Assembly: GCA_963969395.1 (NCBI GenBank)
Contig: OZ017797.1
Location: 3,534,001 to 3,598,000 of the forward strand
Origin: Pseudoscleropodium purum
Taxonomy: Eukaryota > Streptophyta > Bryopsida > Hypnales > Brachytheciaceae
Length of the DNA: 64,000 nt
Direction: 5' to 3'
The position numbers and the translations under genes were made by a program. The notes under the pieces are model-generated. The model made no database searches. It worked only from the letters and a program-made list of their open reading frames with translations, and was not told where the DNA came from. Each line of letters opens with the position of its first letter. Position 1 is the stretch's first letter. This document shows positions 46,461 through 59,531 of this stretch, piece by piece.

Positions 46461-49320
46461 CCTACATGAGTTACTACTTATGTAGTTGTTTTAGTTGATT
46501 CTCCATAGTATTTTAGAATATTGATTTTATACCACCTCACATTGTATTTTCATTATTTTGGAGAATTACCTCAAGTCCTTCTTTCATGTGTTCTAGAATT
46601 TTGTACACTTGTTTAAGTGTACAAAAAAACAAATTCACAAAACATAAGTTGCTTAAAGTTGTTACTAGTTGAACTCCAAGAATGTGAATATTATTTTTTA
46701 TATAGGATAATATCAAGGAAACTCAAAGAATCATCCTCATGACAAAAAGCTTCTCAGTTTGTGAAAAGACAAAAACAAAAGGTTTTTCTACCAAAAAAAT
46801 AATGTATACCTCATCATATTTCCACATGTAGCTTTTTATATCTAATGAAGTTGGAATGAATAATTTTTATCAATATGTACTCATGAAAATGAAATAGAAT
46901 TTCATAAAATGATCTACTAAATTGTGCACAAAAAATATGAAATAAATTCTAAATATATCATGAAATCATTAAAAAAATGAAGTCATTTGGCATCTAAACT
47001 TATATCAATTCTTATCTATAGTCTATAGTATATTTGAACATCTAAAACACTTTAGATTTGCACTAAAAAATGTATTATTTAAATTTAAATTTTTTGGCAT
47101 ATTCTGAATCTTGTTATTTGTGTAATTTTCAACATTTTCATCATCAATGATTTTTGGAAAATGAATAAAACTTAAAGAATAAATGAGATTTTTCTAATAA
47201 TTTATCATTATACTTTTAAAAGTTTGCTTGAACAAAGAAAATATTAGAGATGATAATTAGAAATTGAATTCACATAATCAAAATTCATAGTTTTTTTTAT
47301 ATTTTTGTTAAATAAATTAGATCCTTGATTTTAAAGGGGAGGGGTTTATATTACAATATATATAGTTTTTGACACATATGAAAAAAAATCATTGTTTAAG
47401 GAAGAAGGTAAGAACTAACTAAAGGATCTTGAATCTATTTTCTTAGATATCTAGATTTCAACTCCTAATTATGGAATATTAGAGATTTTGAAGGTCAAGT
47501 ATAAATGATTTTTTTTGTCTTTTTTGACGTGATTTTCTTAGCTACTAAAACATGTACAGAAATATGATCCTCTCTTGGTTTAATTGGCACCTTTAGAAGA
47601 AAAAAAATTTAACTAAAGCAAGTAAGCTATATATGGACGACTTTTCTAGTATAAAAAAGTGGGTTTAAGTGATTTGGACTTTATAATTATTTAAATTAGT
47701 CTATAATTTAAAACTTCCAAAACAATAGAATTTGCAATTTCTTTAGAGTATATTGAAAAACTTTTAATTTAATCAAGTAGGTTATACACATCCATTTTTG
47801 AGCTTAAATAGGTGAATATAAGTGAGACAAATCTTTTTTATGAAGTGAGTTTTGAATTCTTCAACAATAAAACTTGTATTTTTTTTCTTAAAAGTTGAAA
47901 AGTCACATTCAAATCCAATCAATTACAATGAAGATCACATCATGAGAACATTTGAAAATAATCCCCCAAAAGTGAAATCCAATTTTTATGGCTACAACAT
48001 ATTTATTTTGGGCTTCCCTAAATTTAAGCCTTTTGTCAATTTTGAACTATTATGAGGATGTTATTGGGAGTACTTCAATAAATAAAAATAAAGAATATGA
48101 TTTTATTTATTTATAAAAGTATCACAATTATTTTCATATTGAACTAAGAAATTTGACAAATTTGGTATGGCTACAATGCTAATAGAAATGAAAATTCAAT
48201 TATAAAAGAAAAATATAATTTAAAAATATTATAATTCTTACAACTTTTCCAAATATTACCATTCAAATTTTTCAATTTTTCCAAAAAAGAAAAATTGTAA
48301 TTTATACTCTACAAATAGATCTTGATGCTATCTTCAATTAGTGATGTAAGATTTTTTGAAAGAAGTGAAGAAAAAGTAGGTAGTTTTAACATTTATTTAT
48401 ATTAACTTGAAAATACTCAATAATTGCTCCTCTATATTGTTCCACCTTGATCAATTTCATCACTTTTTGTGTATATTTGCATCTACTTTTGTTTACAAAC
48501 ACAACTTCCATACTAAACAAATGTCCTACACCTACAATAAGCTAGCTAGAATAGCTCAAGTTCATTAATAGATAATAGAGAGATATGTAGTACTTGATGT
48601 TACTCAAATAGGTTACATGTAAGTATGTGACTATCTCCTATGATGATGCATCCTTTTTTCTAGGTTACAATTAATGCACCTTCCCTCTTTGTGAAAATTG
48701 AAAGTTGTTGTTATGATGAACAAGAAATCCCCCTCCCTTCAACATTATTGATCTTGAAAAATAAATAATATATTTATAAATATTGTAGAATACGGATATT
48801 GTAGGATACATATATGTATATAGAAGAAAAATACAAATACATAATATGATTAGAAATATGAAATATGAGTATATATATAGAGAGAAAAAAAATACATACA
48901 CATCCATATGGAATATGAATACAAAATACATACAAGAATCCCACTAATATATTTCATATCAATTCGTGGCTAGATTGCTCTTGAAAAATATAAATATTTG
49001 TGTGGGGATACTTACCAATTAGTAATGTGAATTAAATAATTCACTTTTGGGGTAATGTAATAAAGAAACATTTAAAATTAATTGAATTGTCTCTTGTGAT
49101 TAATCTCTGCACTCAAAAGATAGAGAGACAAACTATATGTGAGGCCTAATATGAATGGGCCTCCAATTATGCTAGCCTATGTAAAAAGTTTGGAGTTATT
49201 TCTCTCTTCTAAGTAAAAAGTTACCAAAGTTTATTGACCTTCCTCTTTTACTCTATTCCATAGCATATGTGCATGTATTTTATAAGTGTGAAGCATGTTG
49301 GTTATTTCAATGCAGACTAT
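46461..49320. other. Intergenic DNA upstream of the 227-aa frame
   Basis: The first 100 bp hold its putative TATA-like element. The rest is AT-rich without a supported gene. Confidence 0.4.
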
Positions 49321-50319
49321 TTAACCCCTAAATGTCAAAGGCACCAAATTTTGGTGTTGACAATACTTTGAAGTTAAATAAAAACTAATGAAGTTTCTAT
49401 TTTTAGTAGTTTCTATTTAAAAACAATTGTAGAGTAAATTTTGAGAAGCTATAAATTGATTGGGGTCATGCATGTTATGTTCTCTAACCTCCTATTTTTT
49501 TAATGACCAACTTTTTAGATTTGACAAGTGAAAAGAGGATTGATAGACTTCAAATCACTTTCACAATTTTAACACACTCATAATCAAACATTATAATCTT
49601 TCAATCCATAAGTGACATTGTTGTGTCTTCTTTTCTTATGTGCTCTCTAACATGTCTAGATTGAATTTGTATGGTTACAATTACAAAAGAATTAGCACAA
49701 CTTATCATAATATTGACTTTTTGCTCAATTTAGAGCAAATTCTTAGAAGCTCAAAAAAGACCTTCAACATTTAGGAGTTAAGTTAAGTTTTTTGAAACAA
49801 TGAGTGGACAAGTTAGGTAAACTCTTCTAATTATACAATCTGGGAAATATGTTATACTCCTAAGATTAATATTTTGGAACCCTCAAAAATAGAATCATAA
49901 TAATGGAAATTCTTGTAATTTTTTGCATTTTTTCAGTGACATCTTTCACAATGATAATGACATCTCATAAAAATTAGGGAACCCTAGTTGCACTTGTTTG
50001 CAATTGCCAAGAAAAGGAATCCTAAACTCTTTGTTAACAAGTAATAGTCTTCCATTAGATCAAATATGGGTAGGCTTCAAATATTGCCACATATCTTCAA
50101 TCAACTTCATGAAAGAAGTTTTCTTGTGAAAATTGACATGATTTATAGACACATGCATTAAACACTTGCTCAAAATAATTAAAAAAAACTCAAAATAACA
50201 ATTTAAAAGCCAAAAATTCAAGGACCATTTCATTTTATGTTAGTCAACAAATCAACCAAAAATTTAGTAAGGTTGGATATGTTACTCCTCAATATATACA
50301 ACTCAGAAAGAACACTATT

Positions 50320-51026
50320 AAATTCAATGCAAGGAAAGTGCAGAAAATTTCAAAAAAATTTGCCATGTAAATTGCAAGATATTAGTATTTTAAAGTGACA
50401 AACATCCTTTTTTTACCTTGCAAAAATTCAGGTAGCTGCACTTTAGAAGGTCACATTTGTATGAAAAAATGTCTAAAGTCATGGTTACTCTTTGAATTCA
50501 TTTTTCAAATCAAATTGGCTATATTCTTGGAAAATATCAGATTGTTTGGAATTATACAACATATAGGAAAAAAATTGTACATAGAAAGGATTAGAGAATG
50601 ATTCAAAATACTAAATTGTTAACAATTTATTTATGGAATTGAAAATGTCAATCCCAATGCTTGTAATGTTGTAATAAACAATCTACTTTTGACCCATTGA
50701 TCAAAATGGAATGATTCAAAGCTTTACAAATATATATAAAATCTAGAGAATCAATTTGAATTTTGAATTTCCTAAAAAGTGAATATTCAAGAATTTTTTT
50801 TGTTGCCTTGGCTTTCCATCGAGCAATGAAAAGAACATATCATACAATAACTTTTTAACCGTGTAGTCAAAAGTTATGTACATTGTTGGGCCTTAAAGCT
50901 ACTTCTTGGGAACATGTTGTGTTAAACTTTCAAAAGAAAGGAAAATAAAATAAAAACTCTATTTGTAGTGAGCTATCCAAAATTTATTTGTTGCCAAAAA
51001 ACACAATTTAGGCATTTGGGGGTTAA
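50320..51026 (-). repeat. TTAA-bounded dispersed repeat, copy 5 (truncated at its left end)
   Basis: Ends GGCATTTGGGGGTTAA at about 51026 and reads left through the same landmarks as copies 1 and 3. The beginning, upstream of about 50320, is missing. It carries the uninterrupted ATTTTAAAGTGACAAAC site at about 50387-50403 that serves as empty site for the nested element in copy 3. An isolated terminus of the same type (TTAACCCCTAAATGTC) lies at 49321. Confidence 0.55.
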
Positions 51027-51949
51027 TATATTAAATAAATTTTTTTGAAAAATAATCATGACAATAGATGTTTTACTATTGTAGTCTAGGTTTTTGTTTA
51101 GTTTACCAAAAACCCAGGACTAAGTATAGGGGTTCCAAATTTCTAAGGGAATGGTCAAATTGTCTATTGTTCTGTGACTAAAGTCACATGTATATTAGAA
51201 TTAGGGAAATATATATATATATAAGTTGTTTAGTTTGTAAAATTAGGTTTTTCACTCTTATTCCCAGGAATTTAAATTTTGTTGACGGTCCTTTACAGAT
51301 GTATGCAGACACAATGAATGATGTCACAATCCTATATAGTGTTCTAAAAGTGGGCAACACATCTTTGGCAATGTGTCAGGCTAAGCAATACATCTTATAC
51401 ATGGATGCAGCCTATGACTTAATCATATATATACAAGATAATACTTTTAAAATATACAAATAATTCTTTAATTAACACCTTTTTATATGTTGGGCAATAG
51501 AGCCAGTAATTGCTTTTTCTGAGCTTTTCGAATCTATGTGCAAAATGACTACACGTGACAGTCTCAGTGGGCAATACGTCCAGTATGCAAGGTATGAAAT
51601 GTTTAGGACAAAATACCAAATTCTTGGTCTTTCAACTTTCTCCTTTCTTTTAAAATTGGGCAACAAATCTCAAGGCAATAGGTCCAAAACCATTGGGTGA
51701 GTCGTCCCTAAACATAGACAAACATATATCAACCACAAAGAACATATAATCTCACGTTTCCGTTCAATTCTAAATTCAAGATATGAATTACAAGTTTTAT
51801 TTTAGAAATTGTAGGATAGATATTCCAAACGAGGTTCACAGCCCAAGGGCCGTTCGAAAAAGTTGGACCCTTTTTTTTTTCTAATTTATTTATTTTATTT
51901 TCGATCAATTCATCTAGATTTTGAGGTCAAAATTTCAATCTTATTAATG
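51027..51949. other. AT-rich intergenic DNA
   Basis: Small TA microsatellite near 51212. The 91-codon frame at 51188-51463 is unsupported. Confidence 0.35.
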
Positions 51950-51959
51950 TAATTTAATT

Positions 51960-52215
51960 TATGGCCCGTAGGTCCTATTGCCGTACCAAAGATCCTAAGA
52001 CCAAATATATCAACCCTATGGCCATGCAATGGACCCAAAACCATGGAAATAAACTCAAAATCCAAAAACAGACTCTAAAAATGCTAAAATTTACAATTTA
52101 ATAATCAAATGGCCTACAACCACGGGCTATAGATCCTATAACTGCGCGGCGCACCCTATCACCATGCGGCCAAACCTATGTTCGTGGATTTTGAACCCTG
52201 TGACCATGAAGTCAA
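51960..52215. repeat. Degenerate 21-bp tandem repeat array
   Basis: Units of about 21 bp with a loose pattern A-CCCTAT-n-ACCATG-n-GGCCAA are visible at about 51970-52065 (for example ATCCTAAGACCAAATATATC then ACCCTATGGCCATGCAATGG) and again at about 52111-52215 (for example ACCCTATCACCATGCGGCCA and ACCCTGTGACCATGAAGTCA). The middle is more degraded. Units differ from each other by 30-50%. Confidence 0.55.
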
Positions 52216-52625
52216 ATCCCTAATTTTGTTGGAGTCGCTTTGCCCTGTTGTTCTAACGTGGGTTTCGACGCCTGCTTTGTCACGATCACAAATTTTTGTT
52301 CATCAATTCAAATTTGTTGCATTCAGGTTTTGATTCTCACTCAGTTAATCAATCAGAATCTAAGCGACCTCTTCAGTTACACATTTGCACAATTTTGTGA
52401 AATTTTGTTTCTCGATGAAGAGGACTAAGCGCTGCAATTCTAACTTCAGACTCTCGAATTTGATTTGGAATTCAACTTCAATGATCAATCAATCATACAC
52501 AACGATTATCACAGACTATAATAAGCAATTGAAGGAAAACAAAAATTACAGCGGCTACTTGCACGTCAAGATTGCCAAATCCAAGGAGTTGCCGATTCTT
52601 CTCTCTAGCACCTTCAGCGATCAAT

Positions 52626-53130
52626 TCACTCGCACATGGAGTCGCATAAATCTTCCAATTGATTTTGATTCGTGATTGTGAGACTACTTAAACGATAGAA
52701 AATCCTGGTTGCCGCAACACCTCGTTGATGGATTGCCACCAAGCTCCGCTTCTTATTCGCAATGCTGACAATCTTTTTGGCTACTTCTCGCCTCTCGTCT
52801 CGAATTTTCAGTTGCAATTGGTCGCACTCCTCCTGGATTACTGAGTTGTAGTGACATTGGTATCCTACTCCCACCGGTTTCAGACCGCAAAGCGTCTTTG
52901 ATCTCACACTGCGACTCACTCGCTAATACTCGGATTCTTTCAAATTAACCAAGTTCAAAATTTTATAACCACAAATTCTTGCATTCTTGAATAAAGAATT
53001 AAGCTTACTGAAGCCTCTGGATTGCGATTCCACCGCTTCTGCTTCTCGCCTGATCATTGATTTCTGAATTACTTCTCGAATTAGGGTTTTCCGTAATTCA
53101 CTGCTGCTCAAATTACAGGTTCTTCAGTGT
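52626..53130 (-). pseudogene. Broken minus-strand reading frame, about 160 codons, unknown
   Basis: One frame is open from a TGA at about 53130 to about 52626, interrupted by a single TAG at 52923-52925. The product would be charged and helix-prone (for example CDQLQLKIRDERREVAKKIV), with a coiled-coil look. No family is recognised. The first candidate start is not an ATG, so upstream exons or loss of the start must be assumed. The block 52.2-53.25 kb is GC-richer than its surroundings and may be one decayed element or gene. Confidence 0.3.
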
Positions 53131-53259
53131 CTTCTTTATGTTGATCTCAGCTTTAGTGTTGGCTCCCTGTGCTCCAATTTCTTGGTACCGCAATCGCTAG
53201 CTTGTCCCGAATTTTCTTTTTCTTTGTCAATCTAATTCTTCTTCTCGCTCATAGTGATT

Positions 53260-56200
53260 GACAAAATACTCTCTTTGCTAATCTTATGATTTATTTAAAT
53301 CTCTTTTCCATTACTTCTTTTATAATTTTCTCACTTTTATGTACAAAAACTCTCAACAATACTAACAACACATAAACATAATTTCATCACTTACAACACA
53401 ACGTAATTGCAAACAAACACATATAATAAATAATATATATTAAAATTTGTGGGTCTTACGATGCCAATTTTTTTATTGTTTTTAATATCTATTTATAGTC
53501 TTCTTGGCACCCCCTCCCAAAGGGTGTGTCTTTCTAATTTTTACTTTTATTATTTTCAATTTTTATTTTTAATTAATTAATTAATTAAATCCTATTCATA
53601 CTATAACATATAAATTAACTTTATTTTTAAAGTTTTTTCTACTTTTATCTAATAAGGGGCCCCTAATGGTTCCTAATATTCTAAATTTGCTATTTTAAAT
53701 TAAAAATCTTGTCTACAACTATCTAACTCTATTTACAATAGTAAGTATTTGATATACTCTAGAAAGATTTAAGTATCAATACTTTGAAATGTCATTATTG
53801 AATTGTTTTATCTTAATTAAAAAATCAATCAATAGGTATGAATAAGATATGTAATCTTGCTTACATGTTCATTTGCATCGTCAATTATTTATAATTTGCT
53901 AAAGGGATCTAATTTGTATTTATAGAAGAAACTTAGGAGCTACTTAAAAACTTTCCAACAATAACAACTAATACTCCAAAATACTCCATTATTGAAAGCT
54001 AATAATAAAAAAAACAAGTTTAATTCAAATAGTTTGAAGTTGCAATACACATTCAAATCAATACAACTTTGATAAAGAACATCCAAATTAAGTTCATCAA
54101 CTCAATAAATAAATCATTGAATATCAATAAGATAAATAGTCTTATTCAAAAACTCACCAAGTCAAACTTTATGTCCACTAATTATTTTTGAAGTTAATCA
54201 CTTGACATAATCTAAATCACAAATAAAAACACTACATCAAGCTTTTTCTCAAAATTTCAACTATCTAGAACGCATTTTCAAAAGTCTAATAGCTCATTTA
54301 AGATTAACCTCTATAGGACCACAAAGCCACTAGGTGTCTTGTTCAACTACATTATGCAACTACTTTAAAAAATGACCCCTAAAAATATGATGATATGTTG
54401 AAAACGGAATTTTAAATTCTTTTTCAAAAAACTAAACCCCTGTAGAGTTCAAATTCTAGGAGGTAAATTTATAACATTTTGGAATTATAGATTTTATCCT
54501 AATGATTTCAATTGCAAGATTGTGTATTATAAGATTCCTTGTTGCGTATCAATGTACTATGGTTTTAGTACTACTTATCACAATACAATCGGTCTTCATT
54601 CTTCAATTAATACTTTCTTTTAATTCTCCTTCCCTTGCTCCGCTTTGCTCTTTTTTTTATTCTTCTTTTTAATCGCATCTTCATTCCTTTTCACAATAAT
54701 GTCCTCTTCTATTTTGCATTCCATCTTTGTATTGCTCAATCTTTGGCAATAGTGGCATTTCTTTATTTTCTTCTTACATTCTTCTTTGTCCATTTTTATT
54801 TTATCTCTGATTCTTTATCTTTGATTCTCTTATTTTTCTATTTATTAATTTTTATTTACTACATTCCATTTTGCTCGATTGCTTTCTCACAATGTAAATA
54901 ACAATCGCAAAGAATTCCCGATTGGCTACAAATGATGCTTCAATTTCTATTAGGAATTATTTTTAATGCTTAGTTTAGATCGATCTCACAATTCTCTCGT
55001 TACAAATTTCCTGATTGATTTTAATACTCCAATTTCTCTAATTGATTTTGTCCTCACAATCATTCAACAGCTTCTTCACAATTATAATTTTGATTGATTC
55101 TTAATTCCCATTCAGTTTTAATAATACTCAGTCTCCCAATCACTCCTTATTCACAGTCACTTTCCCTATCGATAATCATATTTAGTTTCTCAATACATAA
55201 CTCCAGCACTCCAACACATAACTCCTTCTAATTTAACAAGTGAGTGCTCTTCATTCTTCATAACAATATCCATCTCAATTTTATAACCTTTCACAAATGA
55301 TTTCCCCACAGTTTTTATTCACAATTTCCAACAATTTTCTCCACACATAGTATACGCACTTCAACAATAACTCATACACATCCAATTGCACGCATTGATT
55401 ACACATGAATTCCACTTCACACAAATCTACACATTACTTAATCACAATTGCTAGCAAACAATCTCTATATTACAAAACAAATACAAAAATACACACAATA
55501 GTTTTTACTTTTGGCAATTGAAAGGAGTGCCTGCTTCACTGAGGTCAAATGAACACAATTGAGAAGAAACTCAACCTAAATACCTAGGCCGCTATTGCTC
55601 TAAATCCACCAATTGATTTTCTAAATACCTATTGATATCAATGATTACAAAAGACTACATCCAATCGATAAAATACTATGTATAACCTTATTGTTATGCT
55701 CCTAATTGGCAAATGCTAAAGACTAACATCAAAACTACCAATTGAGCAAAAAGAAAAATATAATTTCGACTATATATGTATTTGAGGGAAAAAACAATTT
55801 GGATCACTCTCAAGCATTTCAATTTTAGCATTCAAATTTCAACATATGCACAAAGTATTGCCTAATAGAATATCTCTCTTCAATCTTGTCAACAATGGCA
55901 TTTTTCCAAAAATTGTGCAATTTTGTCAATCTTTTTTCCTTTGGATGGTGGCTATCATCAAAATATTCCATATGAATGAGGAATTATGCTTGTTAAAAGA
56001 GCTACTTAAGAAAACAAGAGCTTATCCTCCCTTCCTTTAAGATTGTAATAGAAGGAACCCATGTGATTGCATTTGGGTGGTCAAATGACATTCAAAAGAA
56101 GATTGAAATTGCATTTCATATCCAAATGTGATTTTAAAATGTACTTCTAATGGCAATACTCATAAGGATTAGTTATATGTAAATAATTTTTTTTCATACT

Positions 56201-56645
56201 TTTAAAGAATAAGAGTGAAGATGTGTTTTTATAACATCTATGTACATGATAAACAATTAGATTTTAAACTCTAAAGGAGTAAAATACATTTTAGGCACAA
56301 TTGTTAAAAATGGCTACTTTTCAAGGCAATGAGAAAGAAATTAATTTTTTTTTCAAAATTCAATCACACAAATTTTTTCCAAGACTACAACAAGAATGAG
56401 TGGACATTTTTAGAAACTTTGATAGCAAAGATTGAAAGATTATAATATTTGAAGTTAGAAAAGAAAAACTTTTTTTAAAATCTTGTTGATAAGGCCAACA
56501 AACTTTACCTCTTCCTAATTAATTCAACACACAAGCAATATTGCATCATTTAACATACATTATATTATCATTATACATTGACAATATTCAAATTTGTTTG
56601 ATGATATAAGTCTATTGTATAATATTGCAATATCTCAACAACTCA
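53260..56645. other. AT-rich intergenic DNA
   Basis: Includes a TTAA/AATT tetramer run (53571-53588) and a T-rich stretch at 54.6-54.9 kb whose hydrophobic frame is compositional. No gene seen. Confidence 0.4.
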
Positions 56646-57857
56646 AGGTAGTTTTGCACCTATGTGGTACTGAGAGCATTGCTTAGTGGAAGATGTGGTC
56701 AAAGAGCGAGGATTGACAATGGATGAAAGTTGATGGTAGTTGAGTGGGCAGTGCGTGGCTAACGTGCATGCTGTCGCAATATTGGAAGATCAAAGTGTTT
56801 GCACGAGGCATTGTGAATGAAGTATATGTACTGGCAGTAATCGGTAGGAGTCGTTTGTAATCGCACCTAAATGGCAGTGCTTCGTCGTCATGCATAGTTG
56901 GAACTGAGGGGGCAGCTTGGCGACAACAACATTTGGTGGGAGAAAATACAGTGGAGGCAATCTGTAGCTGATTTTGCATTACAATCTCACCAATAGTTTT
57001 TTTGATTGAAGTTTCAGAATTTCAATGACATGAGTTAGTTTCCTTGCACAAGTTGAGGCACGCAATGAAACATTGGAAGAGGATGACACTAATGCGGTGT
57101 TGAATTCTAGAATTGTGCGTCATCAAGCTTGGGAGAGTGTTCATGCACCTTTTCTAGCATGCAGTGATTGGCCTTAGGATGGTGGAGGCTTAGAACTACA
57201 AACTTCTTTGTATCGATTTGTTTCACTAAACAAAGGAGAGGTAAGTGCTACGCTGCTTGCTCATCTTGTTTTTTCGTCCACGTGGTGCTAGTTTGCTTTC
57301 TGCAATTAGAAAGATAGAGATTGTCCTCAAGAGTGTGTGGACATCACTGCACCATCTTTTTCCTTGAATATAGTTTCGTCATTTTCACTGTCTTGCAGTC
57401 GAACTGCTTACAATGCTCCATATGCACATGCTTTGTGCTAAGACAACAAGAACAATGTGGACTTTCCTGTTGTAGGGTTAATGCATGTAGTAGCTTTCAT
57501 GAGCATAATGTCCGATTTGCACTCCATACTGATTGTTGTGTATAATGATTTGTAAGAGGATTTCTCATTGCTTTTTTTGAGTGGCTGTCATGGATTTCTT
57601 TGGGAGCCCTGAGGACATTCTTGTCATCACTTTCATTAAACTATTGCTTTTGCTCTAGACACACCGCTACTTGATTCATCTGACAATTCTATTGCTAGGG
57701 TCGGTGAAGCGAGGACGACTGTACTCTCTCCACATAAAAAACAAAGTCCATTGATGTTGACTGTGCAACTCATGCAACTCTACATTACTATTGCCTTTTT
57801 AGTATTGTGGTAGCCATTGATGAAAACTTAGGTTTTTGAATTAAATCTGAGTCTACA
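56646..57857. other. Left arm of the PIF/Harbinger element, no intact gene
   Basis: Moderate-GC DNA between the candidate left end and the transposase. A 98-codon minus-strand stretch (56979-56683) and a 74-codon plus-strand stretch (57321-57545) are not recognisable. The 5' exons and leader of the transposase would be expected here. Confidence 0.35.
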
Positions 57858-58833
57858 ATGAGGTTCACCAAGTTTTTATTGGGAAAGTACAACGACTTGT
57901 GGTGGATCGAGATGTTCTGCAAGACAAAACGTTCTATATTTATTCTTTCACACTTGCTTAAACCTATCGTTCAAAAGCAAGACACGAAGTACCGCTTGAT
58001 TGTCCTAATGACCATGCACATTGCTTGTACCTTGTTCAAGTTGAGCCCGCAACCAGTTTGCTTATTTTTAGCAAATTATTTGTTGTCAGGTGTAGTACAG
58101 TATTGATCATATTGTAGGAGGTTGTCCTTGCTGTGAACACGGTGCTCTGAAGTGAAATCACATGGCCTATAGATGATCCTTTGGCTTTGTTGCACCTCGA
58201 TTTGAAGTTGTGTGTGGTTTGTTGGGCGTCATTGGTATGATTGATGGAACACACATTGCCATCTCCAAGTCCAAATTTGGAGCGCATGACTACTACTACT
58301 TCAAATCAGATGCTTATACAATAAACTACTAAGCGGTTGTTAATAGTAGCAAACACTTCATGGATTTTTATGTTGGCATACTCGATTCAACTAATGACTC
58401 GAGAATGCTAAAGAGGTCAACTCTCTTTTATCGTGGCCAATGAAATTTGTTGTGGGATCCTTAGCAATCATTTGCAAGTTTTGTGCCCTTCCTCATTGGC
58501 AATGCAGGATACCCTTTGCTACTTTAGTTGCTGGTGCTACACTAACAATATGGTGACCAACGCTTAGCCAATCAGGTGCTCAATCGAAGATTGAGCAAAG
58601 GGCGAATAGTGGTGGAGAATGTGTTTGGGCAGTCGAAGCTAACCTTCTATGAACTTCTTGTGAAAACTGACTTATACGTGAATATCATGCCTGATGTCGT
58701 CACTTGCTGTGTTATACTTCACAATGTACTATTGTGGTAGTCACACGAGGACGTTGAGAGACTATTGTCAATATTGCAACGAGAAGAAATAGAATCTAGA
58801 GAGCGTCATGTGGAAGGAATTGACAAAGACTAG
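57858..58833 (+). pseudogene. PIF/Harbinger transposase (DDE superfamily, HARBI1-like), broken
   Basis: The N-terminal part (57858-58106) carries the typical LLKP-x4-KQDTKYR helix region. After one frameshift the catalytic part reads in a single frame from about 58150 to 58830. It shows VIGMIDGTHIAISK, then DYYYFK, AVVNSSKHFMDFYVG, STNDSRML, GNAGYP, VVENVFGQSK and VTCCVILHNVL, in the order expected for this family. Stops interrupt it at 58330, 58441, 58462, 58525, 58543 and 58738, with a final TAG at 58831. The first Asp of IDGTH (58243), the Asp of NDSR (58396) and the Glu of VENVFG (58615) are present, but the usual D-x-G-Y motif has Asn at 58501. The protein cannot be made as it stands. 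Confidence 0.9.
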
Positions 58834-58929
58834 GTGTGTAGTGCATTGGATGAGCTTAACGCCACTAAAGCCATGGAAAAGAGACTACAGCTAGGCTTGT
58901 ACTTAACGCAGCAGCAGCTGCACTCAATG

Positions 58930-59530
58930 TGACATGTTGATGTCCTCAAATCACTAAGCGGCACCATACAGTTGTAGATGGATATACATGCTTCTTAATC
59001 CTGCATTTTTTTTCTTTTGAAGGGATACTCCACCGACGAAGCTGCCTGCTTTGACATGTCTACATCCATTTCTAATTGTGTGTGCACTTCAGTTTGGTGT
59101 GTGTACATAGTTATAGTATAGTGTCTTTCACCTTTTGCACATGACCAACATGTGTTTCGTCACTTGTTGCTTCTACCAAGTCCTACTTTTCTATACAATT
59201 CTCTCCATGTGTGTAAGTATTTTTTCTCCCTAGAGAAGCTTTCCATTTTGCATACTCAGTGTTGTCAATAAATCCTAATTCAACTAATTCTAGACAATCT
59301 ATAGTCCATAAATAACATTGCATCTACAAATGAATGATGAAAATATAATCTATATATAGTCCAAAACACCAAATGAAAAGTTTTGAATTAAAATGGATAG
59401 CTCTCATCATATTGAATCAAATGAAATTTAAAAAAATAAAATATAGATTAGTGTCGGCTACTAGCTGATACATTTCAATTATAGAGAAAGTCTATAATTT
59501 GTGAATAAGTCCATAATTAGTTAAATTAGG
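58930..59530. other. Interior of the PIF/Harbinger element, no gene seen
   Basis: This is the region after the transposase stop. It turns AT-rich after about 59240. I see no coding frame in it. Confidence 0.4.
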
Positions 59531-59531
59531 A

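Noticed and set aside
48671..48931. 86-codon hydrophobic minus-strand frame
   Set aside because: A/T-rich low-complexity translation (Tyr/Ile/Phe); no other evidence.
54635..54901. Hydrophobic 88-codon frame that looks like a membrane protein
   Set aside because: The hydrophobicity comes from a T-rich strand; composition artefact.
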